Shown here: one piece after another, positions 51,233 to 60,826 of the stretch
Numbering within the stretch: position 1 is the stretch's first letter
Layout: each line of letters opens with the position of its first letter
From: FEB-12 sp964503315
GTDB taxonomy: Bacteria; Zixibacteria; MSB-5A5; GN15; FEB-12
DNA length: 64,000 bases
NCBI GenBank assembly: GCA_964503315.1
Contig: CAZCZL010000014.1
Span: 1 to 64,000 of the forward strand
Direction of reading: 5' to 3'
Translations under genes and position numbers: made by a program
The notes under the pieces: generated by a model
What the model saw: the letters and a program-made list of their open reading frames with translations, nothing else
What the model was told of the DNA's origin: nothing
Databases searched by the model: none

Positions 51233-52975
51233 ATGAAGAGTAATCGAAAAGTCATTAAAGGGGTGCCGGCCTCGCCCGGGATCGCTGTCGGCAACGCGCG
51301 CATCATCCTCCCCGATGATATCCGCATCCCCGAAATGATCATCCCCGCCGCACGCTGTCAGTCCGAGATCGACGCGCTCGACCGCGCGGTCGCGGCGACG
51401 ATGGCCGAAGTCCGGAAACTTCGCGACGCCGCCAACCGCAAAGCATCCGGCCCGATCGCCAAGATCTTCGATGCCCAGATGCTGATCGCCTCAGATTACG
51501 ATTTCATCCAGCAGGTGAAAGAGCAGATCGTCGCGAAACGTCGCCCTGCGGGATATATCTACAAGCAGTTGGTGGACAAGATCACCGCGCCATTGCGGCT
51601 TGCTGCCGACCCGTACATGCGTCAGATGTCGATGGAGATCGATGCGGTCGCGCGGAAGATCCTCTCCAAACTGGGAACGGGTGCGACCGACGAAGATATC
51701 GAGTTTCCGCCGAACACCATTCTGGTGTCGCAGGTTTTCACTCCCGGCCAGGTGCTGACCTTCCGCGACCGCAAGGCCGCCGGTTTTGCCGCCGCTGAAG
51801 GCGGGCGCACGTCGCACATGGCGCTCATCGCCCGCTCGCTGATGATCCCCATGGTCATCGCCGAGGATATCGCCGAGCTGGTCGAGAACGACGCGAGGAT
51901 CATTGTCGATGGTTCCGCCGGCGTGGTGATTATCAATCCATCTGAGGAAGATTGTGCTGAAGCCTCGCGCCTGAAAAAACGCCAGGGGCCGGCCCTTATC
52001 ACTCAGATCAAGAAACTTGAGACGATCCCGCCGAAGACCGCCGATGGGCGCACGCTTAATATCGCGGCCAATCTTGAACTCCCCGGCCCGATCGATGAGA
52101 TACTGGCCTCCAAAAAGATCTGCGTTGGATTGTATCGAACCGAGTTTCTCTACCTTCGCGAGGGGGACTTCCCGGACGAAGAGACGCAGTACGAGGTCTA
52201 CTCGCAGATCGCGGAGACCTTTAGTCATTGCGGCGTGATCCTGCGGACATACGATATCGGTTCGGACAAGATCAAAGCCGATGGCGAATTCGGCCACGAA
52301 GACAACCCCGCGCTCGGATGGCGGGGAATCCGGTCGATGCTTGAGATGCCGGATGTCTTCAAAGCCCAGATCCGGGCGATGTTGCGCGCTTCAGCCCGCA
52401 AGAATCTCAAGATCATGCTCCCCATGATCTCCGACCTGATCGAATACGAACGGGCAAAGAAGCTCATCCAGCAGGTGATGCTCGACCTGAAGCGTGCGCG
52501 CATCCCGTTTGACCCGCAAATCCCGATAGGGATCATGGTCGAAGTCCCCTCGGCGGCCTTGACCGCCGACCTGCTGGCCCAGAAAGTGGACTTCATATCT
52601 ATTGGTACCAACGACTTGACGCAATACACGATGTCCGCGGACCGGGCCAATGCGAAAGTCGCCGGTCTCTACAATTCCTACCACCCCTCTGTCCTGCAAC
52701 TGATTAAAATGACGGTTGAGGCTTGTAAAAAGCACCGGAAACCAGTATCTATATGCGGCGAAATCGCGGGTGACCACTTGGCGCTCCCCCTTTTCGTCGG
52801 TTTGGGCGTGGAGCAACTCTCCATGAACCCCGCCAAGATATATGATATGTGCCGGTTGGTCGGCAAGATCGACACCGGAGTGGCTCGACATTTGGCCGAA
52901 ACGGTCATGAAGTGCCCCTCTGCCGCCGCCGTTACCCGTCGCCTGGAAACATTCCAGGATGCACTCGAGAAGTAG
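51233..52975 (+). CDS. ptsI: PTS enzyme I (PEP-protein phosphotransferase)
   Basis: The 580-residue enzyme I has the N-terminal His-containing domain with active His195 (GGRTSHMALIA), the linker, and the PEP-binding barrel (GLYRTEFLYL, ILRTYDIGSDK, IGTNDLTQYTM and KPVSICGEIAGDHLA with the conserved Cys). It transfers phosphate from PEP to HPr. Start ATG 51233. It lies 3.4 kb from ptsH, with the secreted paralogue between, and is followed 27 bp later by the phosphoglucose/phosphomannose isomerase gene. Confidence 0.94.
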   Translation: MKSNRKVIKGVPASPGIAVGNARIILPDDIRIPEMIIPAARCQSEIDALDRAVAATMAEVRKLRDAANRKASGPIAKIFDAQMLIASDYDFIQQVKEQIVAKRRPAGYIYKQLVDKITAPLRLAADPYMRQMSMEIDAVARKILSKLGTGATDEDIEFPPNTILVSQVFTPGQVLTFRDRKAAGFAAAEGGRTSHMALIARSLMIPMVIAEDIAELVENDARIIVDGSAGVVIINPSEEDCAEASRLKKRQGPALITQIKKLETIPPKTADGRTLNIAANLELPGPIDEILASKKICVGLYRTEFLYLREGDFPDEETQYEVYSQIAETFSHCGVILRTYDIGSDKIKADGEFGHEDNPALGWRGIRSMLEMPDVFKAQIRAMLRASARKNLKIMLPMISDLIEYERAKKLIQQVMLDLKRARIPFDPQIPIGIMVEVPSAALTADLLAQKVDFISIGTNDLTQYTMSADRANAKVAGLYNSYHPSVLQLIKMTVEACKKHRKPVSICGEIAGDHLALPLFVGLGVEQLSMNPAKIYDMCRLVGKIDTGVARHLAETVMKCPSAAAVTRRLETFQDALEK

Positions 52976-53002
52976 TGAACGTTTAGATACAGGATACGCG
53001 AT

Positions 53003-54070
53003 TTGGCATTGCTTGATGATGTTGACACGATACGCTCAGTCGATCCGTCGAATATGTACAACCGGATATTCGACTTCCCTGAGCAGATGGCCGATGCCCT
53101 GAAGTTGGCGGATGGCTGGAATATTCGGGCGAACGATTTTGCGGGGATCCGCAACGTGGTGGTTATCGGCATGGGCGGTTCCGCGATCGGCGGCGACCTT
53201 GTCCGCACCCTCCTGGCCGACCGACTAGTCATCCCCTTCTTTGTGAACAGACACTATAAGCTGCCGGAGTTCGTCGACGACGAGACGCTGGTGATCGCTT
53301 CCTCATATAGCGGTAACACTGAAGAGACCCTTGAGGCTCTCGATGACGCCCTGGATCGCAAGGCCCAGATAGTCGCCATCACGACCGGCGGAATGCTCGA
53401 AGAGGTCGCCAAGCTGAACGACATTCCGTTGATGCAGATCCCCGGTGGCATGCAGCCCCGCGCCGCGCTCGGCTACTCGTTTGTGCCGGTCGCCATGCTG
53501 TTCGAGAAACTCGGTATGGTGAAAGGGATGTCCAAGGAGATCAACGGCGCGATCCGTTTGATGCAGACTTTCCGCGAACGGTATATCGAAGATTCACCGA
53601 CTGAATCCAACATGGCGAAGAATATCGCCGAGCGACTGCTCGCCAAGATGGCGATAGTGTATACCGGCCCGACATTAATGGATGTGGTGGGGCTTCGCTG
53701 GAAAGGCCAGTTCTGCGAAAACGGCAAGAACATGACCTTCCATAACGTCTTCCCGGAATTCAACCATAACGAACTGGTCGCCTGGTCTGACCCTATCGGC
53801 CCCCATACCGAGAATCTCCAGGTGCTCTTTATTCGCGACCAGGGAGATCACCCAAAGGTGCAGAAGCGAATGGATATCGTCAAAGGGTTGATCGAGAAGA
53901 CGGGAGTCGACGTGCTCGAATTACGCTCTATCGGCGATTCGCCACTTGAGCGCATGTTCAGCATGATCCAGTTGGGTGATTTCGCCTCTTACTATCTGGC
54001 GGTGGTGAACGATACTGACCCGACGCCGGTAGAAGCGATAGAAAGCCTGAAAAAGGCGCTGGCCAAATAG
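53003..54070 (+). CDS. Bifunctional phosphoglucose/phosphomannose isomerase
   Basis: The 355-residue protein has the SIS-type sugar isomerase core: VVVIGMGGSAIGGDLVRTL, ASSYSGNTEETLEAL and QPRAALGYSFVPVAML. This type interconverts glucose-6-phosphate, fructose-6-phosphate and mannose-6-phosphate, linking glycolysis to sugar-nucleotide synthesis. It begins with TTG 53003 with an AGGA site upstream. It follows ptsI and precedes a small redox protein gene in the same orientation, so a shared transcript is likely. Confidence 0.88.
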   Translation: MALLDDVDTIRSVDPSNMYNRIFDFPEQMADALKLADGWNIRANDFAGIRNVVVIGMGGSAIGGDLVRTLLADRLVIPFFVNRHYKLPEFVDDETLVIASSYSGNTEETLEALDDALDRKAQIVAITTGGMLEEVAKLNDIPLMQIPGGMQPRAALGYSFVPVAMLFEKLGMVKGMSKEINGAIRLMQTFRERYIEDSPTESNMAKNIAERLLAKMAIVYTGPTLMDVVGLRWKGQFCENGKNMTFHNVFPEFNHNELVAWSDPIGPHTENLQVLFIRDQGDHPKVQKRMDIVKGLIEKTGVDVLELRSIGDSPLERMFSMIQLGDFASYYLAVVNDTDPTPVEAIESLKKALAK

Positions 54071-54095
54071 AGTCGACACTGCCGGGCAGTTCGAC

Positions 54096-54314
54096 ATGGC
54101 TGAATCAATCACACAGTCGACCAGAGTAGAAGACCTGGTCGAACAACACCCCCAGGCGATCGGTATGTTCATTGAGCATGGATTGCCCTGTGTTGTCTGC
54201 GGCGAACCGTTCTGGGGAACGATCGCCGAACTGGCCGCCCTCAAGAATTGGGAGCCGGCCCGCGTGGAAAAACTCGTGCACGCATTGAACCGCCGATTAC
54301 TCAAATCCGAGTGA
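54096..54314 (+). CDS. DUF1858-type small redox-disulfide protein
   Basis: The 72-residue protein fits the DUF1858 (hybrid-cluster-protein-associated disulfide) family: TRVEDLVEQHPQAIGMFIEHGLPCVVCG, with the CxxC pair CVVC (about residues 32-35) in the family position, and WGTIAELA. It may cycle a disulfide or transfer electrons. It is in the same direction as the isomerase gene and ends 75 bp before the four-gene membrane cluster. Confidence 0.8.
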   Translation: MAESITQSTRVEDLVEQHPQAIGMFIEHGLPCVVCGEPFWGTIAELAALKNWEPARVEKLVHALNRRLLKSE

Positions 54315-54388
54315 ACAGAATCGACGGTTCCTCAGTCTAATGTAAGGTACACCGATTCGCATTGACCCGCGCTGATGGAGTTCGCAGA

Positions 54389-55261
54389 GTGACTGTAGGT
54401 AAACGGATTCGCCCTCTTCTTCTATCTCTATCCTCCCTGTTGGCGGCATCCAGCGTTTTGGCGCAGGAAACGGCAGATAGTCAGTCACTCTTCCGGACCG
54501 ATCGATTTAACGCGCTCATTCTGATCCTCGTTTTCTCCGGAGTTGTCCTGCTGTATACCCGCTGGGCGCGCCAGGGGAAGACGTTGTTCATTCGCAAAAT
54601 GGCCGGTCTCGATGCCATGGAAGAAGCAGTTGGCCGTGCGACCGAAATGGGACGTCCGGTGCTCTTCATCCCCGGATTGCAGGAGATCGATGAAATAGAG
54701 ACGATCGCCGGTATTTCCATCCTCGGACGTGTTGCTCGCATTACCGCACAGTACGAAACCCCGCTCCTTGTGCCGGTCCGTTATCCGATGGTCCTTGCCG
54801 CCGGACAGGAAGTTGTCGAGCAGGCCTATACCGAAGTTGGACGGCGCGACTCGTACAACAAAGATATCGTCCGTTATGTCGCCGGCGAGCAGATGGCCTT
54901 CACCGCTACCGTCAATGGGATGATGATGCGAGAGCGCCCTGCGGCGAATATCTTCATGGGCGCGTTTTTCGCCGAATCACTGCTCCTCGCCGAAACCGGC
55001 AACGCGGCCGGCTCGATTCAGATAGCTGGTACCGCCCGCCCCGAACAGCTCCCCTTTTTCGTCGCCGCCTGTGACTACACATTAATGGGCGAAGAGCTGT
55101 ATGCGGCCTCGGCGTATCTGTCGCATGAACCGATCATGCTCGGCGGCCTCAAAGGACAGGATTTCGTCAAGGTCATAATTATCCTCATGATCATCCTCGG
55201 AGTCGTACTCGCAAGCCTCGGTTATGGCGAGTCCTTCATCAAACTGTTTGAGGCCGTGTAG
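54389..55261 (+). CDS. DUF6754-like membrane protein (cluster gene 1)
   Basis: The protein of about 290 residues has a signal peptide (PLLLSLSSLLAASSVLAQ), a TM helix (about 35-53, FNALILILVFSGVVLL), an ordered domain with repeated short-loop turns (RPVLFIPGLQEIDEIETIAG, TPLLVPVRYPMVLAAG) and a C-terminal TM helix. I recognise it as related to DUF6754. The start GTG 54389 has GGAG 8 bases before it; a TTG at 54362 would lengthen it. It opens a tightly packed cluster with three further membrane proteins. Confidence 0.75.
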   Translation: MTVGKRIRPLLLSLSSLLAASSVLAQETADSQSLFRTDRFNALILILVFSGVVLLYTRWARQGKTLFIRKMAGLDAMEEAVGRATEMGRPVLFIPGLQEIDEIETIAGISILGRVARITAQYETPLLVPVRYPMVLAAGQEVVEQAYTEVGRRDSYNKDIVRYVAGEQMAFTATVNGMMMRERPAANIFMGAFFAESLLLAETGNAAGSIQIAGTARPEQLPFFVAACDYTLMGEELYAASAYLSHEPIMLGGLKGQDFVKVIIILMIILGVVLASLGYGESFIKLFEAV

Positions 55262-55267
55262 CCCAAC

Positions 55268-55930
55268 ATGAGAACCGTCGCCCCCATCGTCATTGCCTTC
55301 CTATCCGGGTTCGTCATGATCCTGTCGTTCTTCTTTAATCCGGATCGGACATTCCTGGGGCGCATCGAATCCGAGGTGCTGGTCTGGGTTACAATCGTCG
55401 GCGGCTTCACGCTGCTGTTGGGTGTGGTCTCGATCACGCGCGTTAATTTCCGCGCCGTGCGCAATCAGAAGTCAGGCTGGTTCTACAACCTGATGACTCT
55501 GATTTCGATCTTTGTCATGGCCATTCCCGCGATGCTTCCTGTTTCCTGGTCTCCGCTCTTCGGCGACCGTGAGGGTTCCATCTACGACTGGCTGTTTACG
55601 TATGTTGATTCGATCATGATGCAGACCATGTTCGGTCTGCTTGCGTTCTATATCGCGTCGGCCGCCTATCGCGCGTTCCGCGCGCGCAATGCCGAGGCGA
55701 CCCTGCTCTTGTTGACCGCGGTCCTCGTCATGCTCTGGCGTATCCCGATGGGCGAGGCATTTCTTCGCCTCTTCTCCGACAACCTCCCGCAGTGGATCAA
55801 TACCTTCGTGATGAACGGCGCCAATATGTCCGTGCAACGAGGTATTATCATCGGTGCCGCGCTCGGCGCGGCCTCCATGTCGCTCCGTATCCTGCTGGGG
55901 ATCGAACGCACCTACATGGGGAAGGGATAA
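55268..55930 (+). CDS. Six-helix membrane protein (cluster gene 2)
   Basis: The 220-residue protein has about six membrane helices, e.g. VAPIVIAFLSGFVMILSFFF, WVTIVGGFTLLLGVVSI, NLMTLISIFVMAIPAML and MFGLLAFYIASAAYRAF. I recognise no family. It lies 6 bp after cluster gene 1 and 4 bp before cluster gene 3, which is consistent with one operon. A cytoplasmic loop (RAFRARNAEA) separates two helices. Function unknown. Confidence 0.75.
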   Translation: MRTVAPIVIAFLSGFVMILSFFFNPDRTFLGRIESEVLVWVTIVGGFTLLLGVVSITRVNFRAVRNQKSGWFYNLMTLISIFVMAIPAMLPVSWSPLFGDREGSIYDWLFTYVDSIMMQTMFGLLAFYIASAAYRAFRARNAEATLLLLTAVLVMLWRIPMGEAFLRLFSDNLPQWINTFVMNGANMSVQRGIIIGAALGAASMSLRILLGIERTYMGKG

Positions 55931-55934
55931 GCGG

Positions 55935-56774
55935 ATGAATATCTGGGACAAGATATCTTCGCTCGACCGTCGCTGGATCTACCTGCTGGTCGCCCTGACT
56001 GTCATTTTCCCCTTGATAGTCCCGGCCGACTTCCCGGTCCGCATAACGCCCGAAGCGACGCAGCTCTATGAGGCTGTCGAAGCTCTGCCGGATTCATCTG
56101 TCGTCCTGTTGACGTTCGACTACTATCCGTCTTCCACCGCGGAGACCGAGCCGATGTCGACCGCGGCGTTGCATCATCTCTTCCGCAAGCACTGCAAGGT
56201 GCTGACGATGACCACCATTCCACTCGGTGGGCCATCCATCGCCGAGCGTGTCACCCGCCATATCGCGGCAGAATACGGCAAGCAGTATGGTGTCGACTTC
56301 GTCAACCTTGGCTACAAAGCCAACTACGTCGCCGTCCTCAAAGGGATGGGGACTTCAATCGAAGCGATCTACCCGACCGACAACTCCAGCACGCCGCTCG
56401 CTCAACTGCCGATGATGCAATCCATCAAGAACTACAGTGATATCGACTTCATCTTCGCGGTGGCTGATAACGCTATCGTCGAGTATTGGATCTCCATCGT
56501 TAACGCGCAGTATGGCACTCGCGTGGGCGCCGGCGTTACCGCCGTCTCCGCTCCCAAGTATTATTCCTTCGTCAGCTCCGGTCAGATGACCGGCCTGCTG
56601 GGAGGAATGAAGGGGGCCGCAGAATACGAGCAACTGGTCAGCAAGCCGGCGATCGCCATGAAAGGAATGGGGATCCAGTCGCTCATCCACCTCCTTATCA
56701 TCGCGCTGGTTCTGGTCGGCAACCTCGGCTACTTCCTGGGAAAACGGAAAGATAACAAGGGGATGTCCGTATGA
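55935..56774 (+). CDS. Membrane-anchored protein with large soluble domain (cluster gene 3)
   Basis: The protein of about 279 residues is anchored by a TM helix at residues 15-33 (RRWIYLLVALTVIFPLIVPA) and another at 248-265, with a large soluble domain between. The domain has a Rossmann-like start (SSVVLLTFDYYPSSTAETEP) and TMTTIPLGGPSIAERV, FVNLGYKANYVAVLKG. No catalytic motif is recognised. ATG 55935 has GGATAAGCGG upstream. It overlaps the next gene by 4 bp (ATGA). Confidence 0.75.
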   Translation: MNIWDKISSLDRRWIYLLVALTVIFPLIVPADFPVRITPEATQLYEAVEALPDSSVVLLTFDYYPSSTAETEPMSTAALHHLFRKHCKVLTMTTIPLGGPSIAERVTRHIAAEYGKQYGVDFVNLGYKANYVAVLKGMGTSIEAIYPTDNSSTPLAQLPMMQSIKNYSDIDFIFAVADNAIVEYWISIVNAQYGTRVGAGVTAVSAPKYYSFVSSGQMTGLLGGMKGAAEYEQLVSKPAIAMKGMGIQSLIHLLIIALVLVGNLGYFLGKRKDNKGMSV

Positions 56775-57412
56775 GTTTCATCGACATCCTCCAGATCTGG
56801 ATCGCCGCGTTTTTTACCCTGGCTATCTTCTCGTTCCTCTACAAAGACAACCCGGTATACAAGTTCGTGGAGCATATCTTCGCCGGTCTCTCCGCGGGGT
56901 ACTATGTCGGTCTCATCTGGAAGTCGGTCATTATCCAACAGCTGTGGGAGCCGATGACCCGCGCCGACAATCCCAAATGGTATCTCTTCCTCCCCGGCAT
57001 TCTCGGCGCCCTCATGTTCGCGCGCCTGGTCCCCAAGATATCTTGGGTGTCGCGACTCGCGCTCGCGTTCGTAATGGGGAATACCGCCGGAGTCTTCATC
57101 ATCTCGCAATTGCACGGTCTCGTCCTGCCGCAGATGCAGGATACGATGTTGCCGGTCACCGATGGCGGCTTCGCGGCCAGCATCCTGACCATTATCACGA
57201 TAGTCGGTGTCCTTTCGACGCTCATCTATTTCTATTTCTCGAAAGAACATACCGGAGCGCTGGGCGTGACCGCCAAGGTCGGCGTCTGGTTTATCATGAT
57301 ATCCTTTGGCGCGCATTTCGGCTACACCGTCATGGGCCGCGTTTCCCTTTTGATCGGGCGCGTCTATTTTCTTTATAATGACTGGATTGGTTCCTTTTCC
57401 CAGATTTTCTGA
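56771..57412 (+). CDS. Six-helix membrane protein (cluster gene 4)
   Basis: The 213-residue protein has about six membrane helices, with FVEHIFAGLSAGYYVGLIW after the first helix and WYLFLPGILGALMFARLVP and RLALAFVMGNTAGVFI in the middle. No family recognised. It is translationally coupled to cluster gene 3. With the other three genes it probably forms one membrane complex; that is inference from order and overlap. Confidence 0.75.
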   Translation: MSFIDILQIWIAAFFTLAIFSFLYKDNPVYKFVEHIFAGLSAGYYVGLIWKSVIIQQLWEPMTRADNPKWYLFLPGILGALMFARLVPKISWVSRLALAFVMGNTAGVFIISQLHGLVLPQMQDTMLPVTDGGFAASILTIITIVGVLSTLIYFYFSKEHTGALGVTAKVGVWFIMISFGAHFGYTVMGRVSLLIGRVYFLYNDWIGSFSQIF

Positions 57413-57482
57413 GCGATTCCATGTGATCGCCGTATAATATTCGCTGGCTCTCTGAATGCCGGCACTATAAGTTGTGCGAGAT

Positions 57483-58556
57483 ATGCGAAAACTGATTCCC
57501 CTATTCAGCGTTCTTGTTTTAGTAATTCTTGGCGGCTGCGGACAGGACCCCTCCAAGTCCGTCTATGACACAAAAACCAATCCCGAGGGTTACCCCGCGC
57601 GCGCCTGCCTGATGCTCGAGCAAATAGAGTCTGGCGAACTAGCCACCTACGACGACATCACCAACAATTTCGGCCAACTCTATACCTCGTTCCCTGAACT
57701 GCTTGACAATCTCCAGTGGCAGCAACTAATAGAGAAACTAGGCGTGAAGTTCCGCTATCGCGCGGATCAACTGGTCGATTCCGGCGTCGTCTGGTATCGC
57801 GAAGCCGCCAAGCTGTACACGCTTGCGGCCTTTGCCCGCCCACTCGATGAACGGCTTCAGCATCGCAACAATATGTTCGCCACCTACGAGAAGGCGGTGC
57901 AGGACTCGGTCATTCCACCTAATTTCGATCCGGTCACCGTGCCGATCGAGGTTCCGGATCAGTTGCGCATTCTTCGTTATTTCATGCTCGATGACTCTAT
58001 TCATCAGCAGTTCGCCAACGAGTTTCTGGTCCCCCGCATTCTGAACCGTCATGCAGCCGAGGCCGCTATGAAGGTGGTCGGCCCACAGCAGCTCCCGGTG
58101 ATCGACAAATGTTTCCTGACCACACTCGGCTTCAAATATCGCGGCCCCAGTCAGCCAATGGCCAGTTTTGCCGAACCGGCCATCGATCTGATGTCCTGCC
58201 AGATCGCACGCCAACCCAATGGTTGGTATCACGCCGAGTTCTACTTTATCCCGCGCGAAAGCCTCAAGGCAGACTACACTGTGGCACTCCGTCTGGCCGT
58301 TTCCGATTCCACAGCGGCCAACCCTGCTACAACTTTCCGCCAATTATCCTTTGATTTCCATCCGAATCGGTCGACCCAAGGCTGGAAAGCGGGCGAGCTC
58401 GCGCCGGCCTATCGACGGTTCGCCTATCCCGGCGAGATCAGTCAGGTCGCGATCGGCATTTACGAGAAGTCGGCGGACTCAACTCATTTCGTCTCACTGC
58501 GCGATACCGGCGAGCCGATCCTGGTTCTGCCACATTCGGTTATCAGCGGCCGTTGA
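57483..58556 (+). CDS. Lipoprotein downstream of the membrane cluster
   Basis: The protein of about 357 residues has a lipobox (LVILGGC, Cys19). The body has a helical middle (AKLYTLAAFARPLDERLQHRNN) and a beta-rich end (GWYHAEFYFIPRESLKADYTV). No family recognised. ATG 57483 is preferred over GTG 57474. It lies 70 bp after the last cluster gene; a TATAAT at 57433-57438 could be a -10 element for it, but no good -35 is seen. It may be the lipid-anchored partner of the membrane complex. Confidence 0.75.
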   Translation: MRKLIPLFSVLVLVILGGCGQDPSKSVYDTKTNPEGYPARACLMLEQIESGELATYDDITNNFGQLYTSFPELLDNLQWQQLIEKLGVKFRYRADQLVDSGVVWYREAAKLYTLAAFARPLDERLQHRNNMFATYEKAVQDSVIPPNFDPVTVPIEVPDQLRILRYFMLDDSIHQQFANEFLVPRILNRHAAEAAMKVVGPQQLPVIDKCFLTTLGFKYRGPSQPMASFAEPAIDLMSCQIARQPNGWYHAEFYFIPRESLKADYTVALRLAVSDSTAANPATTFRQLSFDFHPNRSTQGWKAGELAPAYRRFAYPGEISQVAIGIYEKSADSTHFVSLRDTGEPILVLPHSVISGR

Positions 58557-58646
58557 ACGGGCTAACCTCCCCAGCTCTCCCACTTTGCGCTTTACTTGCC
58601 GGGGGGCATTGGCTACTTTGGCCTCAAGTTTCATGGAGATACAGCA

Positions 58647-59621
58647 ATGAAAGTCATAGTCCCGGTAGCGGGAGTTGGAAGCCGGCTTCGCCCGCACACT
58701 CACTCCACCCCCAAAGTATTGCTGCCGGTCGCCGGAAGACCGATCATCGACCATGTTCTGGAGCCGATTGCTCGGCTGAAGCCGGAGGAGGTGGCCTTTG
58801 TCGTCGGTTACCTCGGCGCCGAGATCGAGGCCTACGTCCAGGCGAACTACTCTTTCAAATCCAGATTTGTCTGGCAGGAACGTCTGCTTGGGCTCGGCCA
58901 TGCCATCAACCTCGCTGTGCAGCAGATGTCCGACGGCCCCATTCTTGTCGTCCTGGGTGACACGATCGTCGAAACCGATCTGACCAAATTCATTGCCGCA
59001 GGCGACTATGTCCTGGGCGTGCGACAGGTCTCCGACCCGCACCGCTTCGGTATCGCGGAAGTGCGCAATGGTTTTGTAACGAATCTGGAGGAGAAGCCTT
59101 CCATTCCCAAAACCAACCTCGCCGTTATCGGCTTGTACTATTTCCATGAATCCCAGACGTTGCGCAAAGCGCTTCAGGAACATTCCGCATCCGGCATGAC
59201 CACCCAGGGTGAAGTGCAGTTCACCGACGCCCTGCAGCGAATGATCAAGACGGGAACGAAATTCCTTCCATACGAGGTCAACGGATGGTACGACTGCGGC
59301 AAGAAAGAGACTGTCCTCGAGACCAACCGTCACTTCCTCAGTTATGAGACCTCGACGCCGACCCGTGAAGGCTGCACCATTATCCCGCCGGTCTTCATCG
59401 CCGAATCAGCGCGGGTGACCGCTTCGGTAATCGGCCCCTATGTCGCCATATCCGACGAGGCCGTGGTCGAAAGTTCAGTCATCAAAAATTCCATCATCGG
59501 CCCGAAAGCGAGCGTCCGGAATCTCATCCTGCATGATTCGCTGGTCGGGAGTAACGCGACGCTCAACGGCGTCAGCTCGGTTGTCAATGTGGGTGATTCG
59601 TCGGAAACGGCCTTCACCTGA
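58647..59621 (+). CDS. Sugar-phosphate nucleotidyltransferase, glucose-1-phosphate thymidylyltransferase-like
   Basis: The 324-residue protein has the nucleotidyltransferase signature (VIVPVAGVGSRLRPHTHSTPKVLLPVAGRPIIDHVL), the acceptor region (LVVLGDTIVETDL) and a C-terminal left-handed beta-helix (hexapeptide-like repeats: SARVTASVIGPYVAISDEAVVE). It should activate a sugar-1-phosphate to an NDP-sugar for cell-surface polysaccharide. Start ATG 58647 has GGAG about 8 bases before. It is 38 bp upstream of metK and may share its transcript. Confidence 0.88.
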   Translation: MKVIVPVAGVGSRLRPHTHSTPKVLLPVAGRPIIDHVLEPIARLKPEEVAFVVGYLGAEIEAYVQANYSFKSRFVWQERLLGLGHAINLAVQQMSDGPILVVLGDTIVETDLTKFIAAGDYVLGVRQVSDPHRFGIAEVRNGFVTNLEEKPSIPKTNLAVIGLYYFHESQTLRKALQEHSASGMTTQGEVQFTDALQRMIKTGTKFLPYEVNGWYDCGKKETVLETNRHFLSYETSTPTREGCTIIPPVFIAESARVTASVIGPYVAISDEAVVESSVIKNSIIGPKASVRNLILHDSLVGSNATLNGVSSVVNVGDSSETAFT

Positions 59622-59659
59622 GCATAGAGTATACGAAGCACCACAAGGAGTATGTAGTC

Positions 59660-60823
<1,164 letters not shown>

Positions 60824-60826
60824 ACC

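Noticed and set aside
59622..59659. SAM riboswitch upstream of metK
   Set aside because: Only 38 bp separate metK from the preceding gene, too short for any known SAM riboswitch, and no such fold is seen.
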